A stretch of DNA of 64,000 nt from JAITMY01 sp031553765 (GTDB lineage: Bacteria > Bacteroidota > Bacteroidia > Bacteroidales > UBA932). The notes under the pieces were generated by a model. It was not told where the DNA came from, ran no database searches, and worked only from the letters and a program-made list of their open reading frames with translations. Positions 15,967-23,353 of this stretch are shown in pieces. The stretch covers positions 434,001 through 498,000 of the forward strand of contig JAVBKY010000003.1 of NCBI GenBank assembly GCA_031553765.1. The letters run 5' to 3'. Each line of letters begins with the position of its first letter. Positions within the stretch are counted from its first letter, which is position 1. The translations under genes and the position numbers were made by a program.

Positions 15967-16374
15967 ATGAGCAAAAAAGTAGACATTACGAACAAAGTAA
16001 AAACGTTCGAGGACGCCTGTAAAGCGTTGGGTTTAGACCCTAAACAACTTCCCGTAGTAGACCATTTGCCGGAAAAAGACCGCCGTTCAATTATTGCGTA
16101 TTACAAGCTAACGGTAATCATTCGCGCGCTTAATGAAGGTTGGGAACCGGACTGGACAAATTGGGACGAATGGAAGTACTACAATTGGTTCTATATCAAT
16201 TCTGCGGGCTTCGCTTACGCGAATTCGTCTTACGCGGCCACGTATACGGATACGGCTGTCGGCTCCCCGCTTTGCTTTAAAAACGAAACGTTGGCACGTT
16301 ACGCCCGCGAACAATTCCCGGATTTATACATAGAGTACCTTTTTATCGAACTTCCTAAAAATTACCAAAAATGA
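15967..16374 (+). CDS. DGR target protein 1 (early, intracellular)
   Basis: 135 residues without signal peptide. A helical N-terminal part (DITNKVKTFEDACKALGL) leads to ALNEGWEPDWTNWDEWKYYNWF, then the variable repeat (residues 79-104, beginning SAGFAYANSS and ending VGSPLCF) and a short helical tail (LARYAREQFPDLYIEY). It is a clear paralogue of the protein at 18352-18882. The variable segment differs from the template repeat only at template adenines. The flanking Trp-rich sequence and the LCF ending suggest a C-type-lectin-like fold, as in other DGR targets. The start of recT overlaps its stop (ATGA), so the two are translationally coupled. Function unknown; it is expressed with DNA recombination genes, not tail genes. 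Confidence 0.93.
   Translation: MSKKVDITNKVKTFEDACKALGLDPKQLPVVDHLPEKDRRSIIAYYKLTVIIRALNEGWEPDWTNWDEWKYYNWFYINSAGFAYANSSYAATYTDTAVGSPLCFKNETLARYAREQFPDLYIEYLFIELPKNYQK
16201..16276 (+). other. DGR variable repeat VR1
   Basis: 76 bp aligned to template positions 39-114 (51639-51714) without gaps. 15 mismatches, every one at a template A (template positions 39, 40, 44, 63, 66, 67, 69, 72, 81, 87, 93, 94, 96, 106, 110). Upstream of 16201 similarity to the template stops. Reading frame is the same as in VR2 and VR3. Confidence 0.95.
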
Positions 16375-17192
16375 GTACGGAAAACAAACAGGAAACCGGT
16401 TTGTCGGTAATCGATGCAGCTAAGAAAAAGTTTGAATTAGCCTGTAAAGACGCTTCCGCCTTGCAAATAGTAAACAATTTCGGCGCGGCATTTACGGCCG
16501 TAAACGTAATAGCACTATTGCGCGAAGCCTTGACCGACGAAGTTATGAATAAAGTTTTCATGCCTTTAATGAACACAAAGGTAGGATTCCTTACAGACAG
16601 AAACGGCCGCCCACGTTCCGGCAACCGTCCGGCCCTGCCGGTATATACTATTCCGGTGGTTCGGGACGCAATTATAGACGCGGTAAGTATTGGGCTTCTT
16701 CCCACCGGAAACCAATTTAATATTATTGCCGAAAGAATGTACCCAACTAAGGAAGGTTATACCGCTTTACTTCGCCGCCTTGGGGTTAAATATTTTATCG
16801 ACGTTTCGTTTGACAAAGGACAGAACCCCAGCTTTGCCGAAATACCGTGCAAAATCAACTACGAGTACAACGGGGAAAAGAACGGTTTTAGCGTAACGGC
16901 GACCGTTAAGAAGGACGAATACAGCAGCCCCGACCAATTACGCGGAAAAGCAGAAAGACGCGCTAAAAAGGCATTGTATGAGTATATAACCGGTTGCGAC
17001 TTTGGCGAGGCGGACGAACATAGTAGCGTCGTAGATGCACAATACGAAGACGTTACCGACAAAGTAGCTACCGAAATAAAAGAGAAAGCCAATACCGGTG
17101 GAACCCTCAATTTCGACCAGCAACAACCGGCCGGGCCAACGTCTGCAGCGACACAAGAAGGAAGTAATAACACTAAAAGACCCGGTTTTTAA
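16371..17192 (+). CDS. recT: RecT-family single-strand annealing protein
   Basis: 273 residues. The core GLLPTGNQFNIIAERMYPTK followed by GYTALLRRLGVKYFIDV, and AERRAKKALYEYITGCDFGE, match RecT/Redbeta-like annealases. It anneals complementary single strands during phage recombination and replication. The C-terminus (240-273) is a flexible Gln/Ser/Thr-rich tail ending TKRPGF. Neighbours: target protein 1 overlaps upstream, an MBL-fold nuclease follows after 2 bp and is the probable exonuclease partner. Confidence 0.9.
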   Translation: MSTENKQETGLSVIDAAKKKFELACKDASALQIVNNFGAAFTAVNVIALLREALTDEVMNKVFMPLMNTKVGFLTDRNGRPRSGNRPALPVYTIPVVRDAIIDAVSIGLLPTGNQFNIIAERMYPTKEGYTALLRRLGVKYFIDVSFDKGQNPSFAEIPCKINYEYNGEKNGFSVTATVKKDEYSSPDQLRGKAERRAKKALYEYITGCDFGEADEHSSVVDAQYEDVTDKVATEIKEKANTGGTLNFDQQQPAGPTSAATQEGSNNTKRPGF

Positions 17193-17194
17193 TT

Positions 17195-17935
17195 ATGATT
17201 CTGAAAGTATTAGGCAGTAGCAGCCGGGGCAATTGTTACGTATTGGAAAACGAACGCGAAGCCCTTATTTTGGAAGCTGGTATAAAGTTTTCCGAAGTAA
17301 AGCGCGCTTTGAATTTCAATATAACGAAGGTTGTAGGCTGCCTAATTACTCACGAACATAAAGACCACGCCGGACACATTAACGAGGTGTTAGCCGCTTG
17401 TATTCCCGTTTGGGCTTCGGAAGGAACTATAAAGAACACAGCCGTAAAAGGCGACCGGTACCCGCTTATTTGCGAGGCCGGCTCGCTCTTCCGGCTGGGT
17501 GGGTTCCGAATTATTCCGTTCGACGTTAAACACGATTCAGCCGAACCGCTGGGTTTCTTCATCAACCACGAAGAAACGGGAAATATTCTATTCGCTACCG
17601 ATACGTACTATTTGCCTTGCACATTCGCAAGCCTTAATAACGTATTGATAGAATGTAATTACCGGTTAGACATATTGGAACGGAACATAGCCGCCGGGCT
17701 TATTCCTTCCGCCGTGCGAAACCGTACCATTCAATCCCATTTTAGCTACGACAATTGTATAGACGCCTTACAGGCAAACGACATTAGCGCGGTTAATAAC
17801 ATAGTTCTACTACACCTTTCCGACGGGAATAGCGACGCTAAGGCCTTCAAAGAAGGCGTAAAAGAAGCTACCGGAAAAAGGGTACACGTAGCAGAATCGG
17901 GGTTAGAATTATTACTTAACAAAACACCCTTTTAA
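17195..17935 (+). CDS. MBL-fold nuclease, YycJ/WalJ-like
   Basis: 246 residues. Starts LKVLGSSSRGNCYVLE and has the metal motif THEHKDHAGH, a further His in DVKHDS, Asp in FATDTYY and His in VLLHLSDGN. This is the pattern of YycJ/WalJ-type metallo-beta-lactamase nucleases, which include 5'-3' double-strand exonucleases. Placed 2 bp behind recT, it is the likely replacement for RecE or lambda Exo in generating single strands for the annealase. Its reaction is inferred from family and position. Confidence 0.85.
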   Translation: MILKVLGSSSRGNCYVLENEREALILEAGIKFSEVKRALNFNITKVVGCLITHEHKDHAGHINEVLAACIPVWASEGTIKNTAVKGDRYPLICEAGSLFRLGGFRIIPFDVKHDSAEPLGFFINHEETGNILFATDTYYLPCTFASLNNVLIECNYRLDILERNIAAGLIPSAVRNRTIQSHFSYDNCIDALQANDISAVNNIVLLHLSDGNSDAKAFKEGVKEATGKRVHVAESGLELLLNKTPF

Positions 17936-17938
17936 GTT

Positions 17939-18340
17939 ATGATTAAAGGATTTGACAAAGAAACGCAACCCTTGACAGATTACGAAACCGGGGTACTTCT
18001 TCCGATTCTTGTAAAGGGATTAAAGACAAAGTTAGGACATGAAAGCGCAGTTACAAATAAGCACATCGTAGACGCTTTAAAACCTACTTGTAAGATTTCA
18101 GACGCACGGGTAAGGAAGATTATAAACCATATTCGGACTAACGACCTTGTACCTGGTTTAATTGCGACTTCTTCCGGCTACTTCATAGCGCAAACCGAAG
18201 CGGAATTATTGGAGTATGAAGACAGCCTAAAGGGACGCGAAGACGCTATACGGGAAGTTCGGTTAAGCATAGCAAGACAAAGGCGAATCCTTTACCAGCA
18301 AGCAAGGGAAGGGAAACAAGGTAACTTATTCAACAATTAA
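17939..18340 (+). CDS. Winged-helix-like early protein
   Basis: 133 residues. Residues 25-75 (NKHIVDALKPTCKISDARVRKIINHIRTNDLVPGLIATSSGY) look like a small winged helix: a helix, a recognition-type helix and a beta hairpin ending in SSGYFIAQTEAEL. The C-terminal helix is basic (RLSIARQRRILYQQAREGKQ). Such proteins are frequent in Bacteroidota phage operons; function unknown. Confidence 0.6.
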   Translation: MIKGFDKETQPLTDYETGVLLPILVKGLKTKLGHESAVTNKHIVDALKPTCKISDARVRKIINHIRTNDLVPGLIATSSGYFIAQTEAELLEYEDSLKGREDAIREVRLSIARQRRILYQQAREGKQGNLFNN

Positions 18341-18351
18341 ATTTTATAGCA

Positions 18352-18882
18352 ATGAACAAAGATTTTTTTATGAATTACGCAGAAGGCCAAGGCGCGCCGA
18401 CTGTTAAGTACGACGACCAAAATACGGCAACAAAAGAAGCCGAACGCTTGGCCGAAAAGTTAGGGGTAGAAGTTACGACATTGAAAGCCGTAACAAAAAC
18501 AGCCCCAAAGGACATTACGAAGCGCGTAAAGACCTACGTGGACGCTTGCGCCGTTTTGGGTATTGAACCCATAAACGAAGAAGTATTTACGAAACTTGGC
18601 TTCACTAAGGACGAAATAGCCTACCGGAAATTGAAAACAATAGCCGAAGCTCTTAACGAAGGTTGGCGGCCGGATTGGACTAATAGCAACGAGTATAAGT
18701 ATTGGCCTTGGTTCGTATATAATCCTAATTCTGCGGGCTTCGCTTGCGCGACTACGTATAACGCGGCCACGTATACGACTACGCGTGTCGGCTCCCGGCT
18801 TTGCTTTAAAACCCGTGAACTCGCCGCGTATGCCGGTACGCAATTCATCGACATTTATAACGATTTACTTTTAATCAAATAA
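18352..18882 (+). CDS. DGR target protein 2 (early, intracellular)
   Basis: 176 residues, no signal peptide. It has an N-terminal extension of about 45 residues relative to target protein 1, then the shared DITKRVKTYVDACAVLGI, ALNEGWRPDWTN, KYWPWF, the variable repeat (residues 127-152, SAGFACATTY ... VGSRLCF) and a C-terminal helix with LAAYAGTQFIDIYNDLL. The flanks are closely similar to target protein 1, so the two arose by duplication. A non-phage-structural, intracellular role is inferred from the lack of signal peptide and from the position among recombination genes. Confidence 0.93.
   Translation: MNKDFFMNYAEGQGAPTVKYDDQNTATKEAERLAEKLGVEVTTLKAVTKTAPKDITKRVKTYVDACAVLGIEPINEEVFTKLGFTKDEIAYRKLKTIAEALNEGWRPDWTNSNEYKYWPWFVYNPNSAGFACATTYNAATYTTTRVGSRLCFKTRELAAYAGTQFIDIYNDLLLIK
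18730..18805 (+). other. DGR variable repeat VR2
   Basis: 76 bp aligned to template positions 39-114. 14 mismatches, all at template A (39, 40, 44, 55, 61, 66, 72, 81, 88, 93, 94, 96, 106, 110). The pattern differs from VR1 at several codons, so the two were diversified separately. Confidence 0.95.
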
Positions 18883-18892
18883 TTACAAAACA

Positions 18893-19324
18893 ATGGACAG
18901 AGAATTAGGCAAAGACATTGAAGCCGGCGCAAGGCGTATCGACTTCTTAGAAAGCAATTGTGACAAAGTAGAAGAAAAAGGCTACATGAAACGGTTTACC
19001 CCGGAGCAATTAGCGCAGATGAAAGAAAACCTTTCCGAAACCGACATTCAAATTAACGATGTCGAAGAAGAAAAGAAAGAGGTTGTAAAGGAGTTTAAGG
19101 CCCGCCTTGACCCTTTGAGTGACGAACGGAAACGGTTACTAACCGGCCTTAAAAACAAGGCCGAATATGTTACCGAAAAGTGCTACAAATTCGTAGACAC
19201 AGACGCCCGCGAAGTTGGATACTACAACGAAGAAGGCGACCTAATAGAGAGCCGTCCGGCGTTCCCGGAAGAAATGCAGGGTAATATTTTCCAATTAGGT
19301 AGAAGAACAGGTACCAACAATTAA
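18893..19324 (+). CDS. Coiled-coil early protein
   Basis: 143 residues, highly charged, mostly helical (FTPEQLAQMKENLSETDIQI and the following EEEKKEVVKEFKARL), then a beta-rich end VDTDAREVGYYNEEGDLIES. No family name recognised, although this layout is common for proteins near RecT in Bacteroidota phages. Function unknown. Confidence 0.6.
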   Translation: MDRELGKDIEAGARRIDFLESNCDKVEEKGYMKRFTPEQLAQMKENLSETDIQINDVEEEKKEVVKEFKARLDPLSDERKRLLTGLKNKAEYVTEKCYKFVDTDAREVGYYNEEGDLIESRPAFPEEMQGNIFQLGRRTGTNN

Positions 19325-19355
19325 CAAGAATACTAATTTCTAAAAATTAAAAAGT

Positions 19356-20105
19356 ATGAATTCAGAAGACAAAAAAGTAGTAGTAAACCTTGCCGAAGGT
19401 ACTACGCAGGCCGAAGTTATTGTACGGGAAGGTGCAGCCGTTAAGATTCTCGACCCGAAGCCGCCCGTAAAAATCAATCTTAGCGGAGTTATTGGCGCGC
19501 CGGTAGAGTTCCTTAAAAAAAGGCTTTCGGAAACCGACCAAATTAACCCGAAGCGTTGCCACGTAATAGTAAACAGGGAAAAACTAACCGTTATTCTCAT
19601 TACAGCGGAAGACGACGACTACACCACCGGCAAAATTACCGGTTCTTTGAGCCTACACCCGAAATTTGAAGAATTCGGAATTAACCAAAAGAAAAGCTGG
19701 GAACCTTCCGAGTTGGGGCAGTTCTTGAAAATGAACCGTGCCTTCTTCCCGGTTCGCGAAGAAAATATGAAGTTGGTAAACGACCTTAAAAACTTTTCCG
19801 CTACGGTTAATTCATCAATGGACAGGCAGACAAAGGAAAACGGTAGTATGAAAATGAGTTACGGCCAAGTTGTTAATAGCAACCTGCCGGAAGCCTTCAC
19901 GCTCAAAATGCCAATTTTCAAAGGCGTAGAAGCGACAAACGTACAGGTAGAAGTTTACGCTACTATCGACGGCGCAGACGTTTATTTACAGCTTTTCAGC
20001 CCCGCAGCAAATCAAATGATAGAGGAAATGAGGGATAAGGTAATAGACGAACAAATAGCGGAAATTCGGGAGTTAAGCCCCGAAATTGCGATTATCGAAC
20101 AGTAA
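19356..20105 (+). CDS. Phage protein of unknown function, DUF2303-like
   Basis: 249 residues. Alternating strands and helices with FPVREENMKLVNDLKNF in the centre and a long acidic C-terminal helix. The general plan recalls DUF2303-type phage proteins near recombination genes, but the resemblance is weak. It is the last gene before a GC hairpin (20111-20140), so it may close a transcription unit. Confidence 0.6.
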   Translation: MNSEDKKVVVNLAEGTTQAEVIVREGAAVKILDPKPPVKINLSGVIGAPVEFLKKRLSETDQINPKRCHVIVNREKLTVILITAEDDDYTTGKITGSLSLHPKFEEFGINQKKSWEPSELGQFLKMNRAFFPVREENMKLVNDLKNFSATVNSSMDRQTKENGSMKMSYGQVVNSNLPEAFTLKMPIFKGVEATNVQVEVYATIDGADVYLQLFSPAANQMIEEMRDKVIDEQIAEIRELSPEIAIIEQ

Positions 20106-20110
20106 TAACC

Positions 20111-20140
20111 GGCCGCCCCAGCTTCCGGGTTGGGGCAGCC
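20111..20140 (+). terminator. GC-rich hairpin between recombination and replication genes
   Basis: GGCCGCCCCA (20111-20120) pairs with TGGGGCAGCC (20131-20140) with one wobble. A short TTTAA follows. A partial terminator or RNA processing site is likely. Confidence 0.6.
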
Positions 20141-20155
20141 TTTAACATTAAAAAA

Positions 20156-20965
20156 ATGGCACTAAGGGACAATCCATATTTACCGCTATACGTCCAAGAT
20201 TTTCTAACGGACGAAAAGTTAGCGGAATGTTCGGCAGAAGCAACCGGCGTATATATCCGGCTAATGTGCCTTATGCACAAAAGCGAACAGTACGGACAAA
20301 TTTTGCTTAAACAGAAGGATAAGCAAACCGACAACCAAATTAAAAATTTTGCTTTAAAAATCTCTAAACACTTACCCTATTCGGAAGAAGTAATTACCCG
20401 CTCTTTGGTAGAATTGGTAGACGAAAAGGTATTAACCCTTTCCGATGATACACTATATCAAAAACGCATGGTTTTAGACAATGAAATAAGTATAAAGCGT
20501 TCATTTGCAGGCAAAAAAGGCGGAAACCCTTCTTTGATTAGCTTAAACAAAAATACAAGCAACGAAGAAGAATTAGCTAATACAAACGAGCAAGCAAATA
20601 CTGATATTGAAAGTGAGTATATAAATGATAATGATATTATAGTAGAGAGTAAAGGGGGTGTAGGGGGAAAAACGCGGACTTTCAAACAACCAACATTAGA
20701 CGAAGTGGCGGCCTATTGCAAAGAACGGGGGAACAATGTAGACCCGCAACAATGGATAGACCACTACACGGCCAACGGTTGGAAAGTAGGAAAAAATCCT
20801 ATGAAAGATTGGAAGGCCGCCGTAAGAACTTGGGAACGTAACGGAATAAACGATAGTAGCAATGGAAACAACGGACAAAAAAGAGCAACCGGCGCAACCG
20901 CAACGGATAGACCTGCAGCGGTTCCGGGAAGTTCTTCAAAAAAGACCTTTACAGGAACGCTTTAA
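20156..20965 (+). CDS. Replisome organiser-like protein
   Basis: 269 residues. The N-terminal domain (MALRDNPYLPLYVQDFLTDE ... STGVYIRLM-type motif, here ATGVYIRLMCLMHKSEQYG) is a winged-helix replication-initiation domain as in DUF1376/Lin1244-like phage proteins. After an Asn/Glu-rich linker, the C-terminal part (VAAYCKERGNNVDPQQWIDH, YTANGWKVGKNPMKDWKAAV) is the usual helicase-loader contact module. It probably recognises the phage origin and recruits the loader encoded next, with which it overlaps by 104 bp. Confidence 0.82.
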   Translation: MALRDNPYLPLYVQDFLTDEKLAECSAEATGVYIRLMCLMHKSEQYGQILLKQKDKQTDNQIKNFALKISKHLPYSEEVITRSLVELVDEKVLTLSDDTLYQKRMVLDNEISIKRSFAGKKGGNPSLISLNKNTSNEEELANTNEQANTDIESEYINDNDIIVESKGGVGGKTRTFKQPTLDEVAAYCKERGNNVDPQQWIDHYTANGWKVGKNPMKDWKAAVRTWERNGINDSSNGNNGQKRATGATATDRPAAVPGSSSKKTFTGTL

Positions 20966-21545
20966 AATCGACCGCTACGTAGAAGATGTTCCGGCAATGC
21001 TGCGGGAATGTTACGTAGACGAAGTAGGAAGGCGCGGCTTTGAATTCGTAGAAGACAAAGAAACGATAACCCACATTAACAAGGCGGCCCGCTGGCTGGT
21101 TAATGCAGGTTGTAAACCGGGTTTAATCCTTTTCGGAACCGTTGGGAACGGGAAGACGACATTAGCCCGGTCTATTGGGCGGCTTATTGGCGTTCTATAC
21201 GCTTCTGCTTATTCCCATGAACGGAAAGGTATAGTTTCGGTTTCGGCCTTGGAACTTGCAGGAATGGCAAAAAACGAGCCGGAACGATTCGACAGGCTAA
21301 CGAAGTCGGACTTACTTTTTATTGACGACGTAGGGGTAGAACCTTCCATAGTTAAGGTTTGGGGAAACGAAATAAGCCCATTTGTAGATACGATTTACTA
21401 CCGGTACGACCGGCAATTATTTACGATTATGACCAGCAACCTAAATACGGACGAATTGGCTACCAAGTACGGGGAACGTGTAGCCGACCGGTTTACGGAA
21501 ATGTTTGATAAAATAGCTTTTGAAAATCATTCTTATAGAAAATAA
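20862..21545 (+). CDS. DnaC/IstB-like helicase-loader ATPase
   Basis: 227 residues. Walker A LFGTVGNGKTTLAR, Walker B LLFIDDVG and sensor 1 FTIMTSNLNTDE, then GERVADRFTEMF, are typical of DnaC-type AAA+ loaders. It should load replicative helicase at the phage origin together with the organiser upstream. The ATG at 20862 gives a 104-bp overlap with that gene; a later start is possible, as the first 50 residues are not needed for the ATPase fold. Confidence 0.87.
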   Translation: METTDKKEQPAQPQRIDLQRFREVLQKRPLQERFKIDRYVEDVPAMLRECYVDEVGRRGFEFVEDKETITHINKAARWLVNAGCKPGLILFGTVGNGKTTLARSIGRLIGVLYASAYSHERKGIVSVSALELAGMAKNEPERFDRLTKSDLLFIDDVGVEPSIVKVWGNEISPFVDTIYYRYDRQLFTIMTSNLNTDELATKYGERVADRFTEMFDKIAFENHSYRK

Positions 21546-21548
21546 CTT

Positions 21549-22121
21549 ATGAAAGTATATATATCGGGACAAATTACCGGCCTACCATTCGACGAAGTAA
21601 AGGCCAAGTTCAGCAAAGCAGAAGAAGACCTTATAGCGCAAGGTTACGAGGTAGTAAACCCTACAAAAAACGGGATACCGTTTAACGCGCCTTGGGAACT
21701 TCACGTAGCTATGGACATAGTTTTACTTATTGGTTGCCACGCAATCTACTTGCTACCGGATTGGGGACGCTCAAAGGGGGCTACACTTGAAAAGAATGTA
21801 GCAGAACTTACCGGCAAAAAGATAATCTACCAAGAAGTACCGGAATTCACGGATATAAAGCAGGCAATAACCGACGTTATGGGGGTTTCCTTCTTCGATA
21901 TTGTAGGAGAAAGCCGGACACGTCGGCACGTCTTCGCCCGTATGATATTCGCGCACTTTTGCCGGAAGGAAGGGGCTACTATGATGCGAATAGCCGCCGA
22001 AATGAAGCATAACCACAGTACAGTAGTTTACTACCTGCGAAAGTTCAACGACGACAACCGGTTTAACCCGGAATTTCGGCAGCTTGCCGAAGCGGTAGAA
22101 AGCCTTCTATCAAAGAAATAA
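21549..22121 (+). CDS. DUF4406 domain fused to DnaA C-terminal domain
   Basis: 190 residues. Residues 1-95 are a DUF4406/nucleoside-deoxyribosyltransferase-like fold: KVYISGQITGLP, VVNPTKNG, AIYLLPDWGRSKGATLE. Residues 100-185 are a DnaA domain IV-like HTH: VSFFDIVGESRTRRHVFARM, then MMRIAAEMKHNHSTVVYYLR in which NHSTV corresponds to the DnaA-box recognition helix (DHTTV in DnaA). The fusion suggests a DnaA-box-binding phage replication or regulation protein carrying a nucleotide-binding or base-exchange domain. Confidence 0.82.
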   Translation: MKVYISGQITGLPFDEVKAKFSKAEEDLIAQGYEVVNPTKNGIPFNAPWELHVAMDIVLLIGCHAIYLLPDWGRSKGATLEKNVAELTGKKIIYQEVPEFTDIKQAITDVMGVSFFDIVGESRTRRHVFARMIFAHFCRKEGATMMRIAAEMKHNHSTVVYYLRKFNDDNRFNPEFRQLAEAVESLLSKK

Positions 22122-22134
22122 TTTTCATCTAAAG

Positions 22135-22151
22135 CGTATTATAATAATACA
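22135..22151. promoter_or_regulatory. Phage palindrome copy 1
   Basis: CGTATTATAATAATACA matches 16 of 17 bases of the palindrome found at 26235, 34429 and 49535. It ends directly at the ATG of the methylase remnant (22152). No -7 element follows, so here it looks like an operator over the translation start. Confidence 0.65.
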
Positions 22152-22692
22152 ATGGAAACAAATATAATTCATAACATAGATTGCCTTGGCGGGCTTCGTA
22201 TGCTGCCGGATAATAGCGTAGATTGCTGCGTTACTTCGCCGCCATATTACGGGCTTAGAGATTATGACAACGACGGGCAAATAGGATTAGAAGAAACGCC
22301 GGAATTATACATAGACCGGTTAGTAGAAGTGTTTGTAGAAGTATTTAGGGTATTGAAGCCTACCGGTACGCTTTGGTTAAATATTGGGGATACGTACTGG
22401 GGTAGTAACAGAAACCGGAAGCCTTGCTATTGAGGTTTACGAAACCGACAGCGAACCGATGCGAAAAATAAAGGAATTCATGGCTATTTACGGTATTGCA
22501 GATATAAAAATGAGAATGTTAAAGATACCAGAACTAAAGCAAATTATGGGATTCCCTAAGAATTACAAACTTGTAGGTACCCAAGCCGAGCAAAAGAAGT
22601 ACATAGGTAACGCGGTCGAAGTAAATATGGCCCGCGTACTTTGCGAAGCATTGGTAGAAGAACTTAGTATTATACTTGAAAAAGCAGCTTAA
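22152..22692 (+). pseudogene. Chimeric methyltransferase remnant (N4/N6-type head, C5-type tail)
   Basis: 22152-22433 encodes the first 93 residues of an amino-methyltransferase: ADC-like loop DNSVDCCVTSPPYYGLRDYD (catalytic TSPPYYG) and LWLNIGDTYWGS, then it meets a stop. The segment 22408-22692, in another frame, encodes the end of a C5-cytosine methyltransferase: MLKIPELKQIMGFPKNY and YIGNAVEVNMARVLCEAL (motif X). The junction is about 22400-22410. A deletion appears to have joined two neighbouring methylase genes. Neither part has an AdoMet-binding and catalytic set on its own, so both should be inactive unless the head works as a small protein. Confidence 0.75.
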
Positions 22693-22716
22693 TAAACATT
22701 TAAAAATCAAAGAATT

Positions 22717-23145
22717 ATGTTAGTAGTAGAAATTATCGGCAATCTTGGCGCAGATGCCACAGTAAAAGAGTTTAGCGGCCAAAAGTTTATAGCTTTCAAC
22801 GTAGCGCATACCGAAAGCTATACCGATGCGCAAGGAACCAAGCGAGAGCGTACCACTTGGGTAAGTTGCCTTAAATACGGCGAAAGCGGAGTATTAAACT
22901 ACTTGAAGAAGGGAACCCGCGTATTTGTTCGTGGCGAGCTTTCGGCCAAGGCCTACGAAGCGGGCGGAGCTATGCAGGTCGGTATAAATTGCAAGGTTCG
23001 GGAATTACAACTTTTGGGCGGTAGTAGCAGGGCCGAACAAACAGACACCCAGCAGCCAGCCGCCGGGCCGGCCCCGGCAAATTATCCCGCGCCGGATAAT
23101 ACACCATTCCCACCGAGTGAAGAAACCGACGACTTACCATTTTAA
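22717..23145 (+). CDS. ssb: Single-stranded DNA-binding protein
   Basis: 142 residues. An OB-fold (VVEIIGNLGADATVKEF, TTWVSCLKYGESG, LKKGTRVFVRGELSAKAYE) of about 105 residues is followed by a Pro/Ala-rich linker and the acidic tip ETDDLPF, which recruits replication and repair partners in SSB proteins. It protects single strands made during phage replication and RecT-dependent recombination. Confidence 0.95.
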   Translation: MLVVEIIGNLGADATVKEFSGQKFIAFNVAHTESYTDAQGTKRERTTWVSCLKYGESGVLNYLKKGTRVFVRGELSAKAYEAGGAMQVGINCKVRELQLLGGSSRAEQTDTQQPAAGPAPANYPAPDNTPFPPSEETDDLPF

Positions 23146-23155
23146 CGGTTAAGCT

Positions 23156-23350
23156 ATGAACGCGAAAGAATTTTTTGACACCGTAGCAAAAATGCGAGAG
23201 GCGCAAAAGAACTACTTCAAAACGAGAACTTCCCAATACCTAACACTTAGTAAGAAGTTGGAAAAGGAAGTAGACACCGAGATAGACAGAGTAAACAACA
23301 TTATCAACAAACAAAGCCCGGAAGCTACGCTTTTCGGGGAAAATATCTAA
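23156..23350 (+). CDS. Small helical protein after ssb
   Basis: 64 residues, charged and helical with heptad-like spacing (KMREAQKNYFKTR). No family recognised. Tightly packed between ssb (10 bp) and the next gene (3 bp). Confidence 0.5.
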   Translation: MNAKEFFDTVAKMREAQKNYFKTRTSQYLTLSKKLEKEVDTEIDRVNNIINKQSPEATLFGENI

Positions 23351-23353
23351 AGT

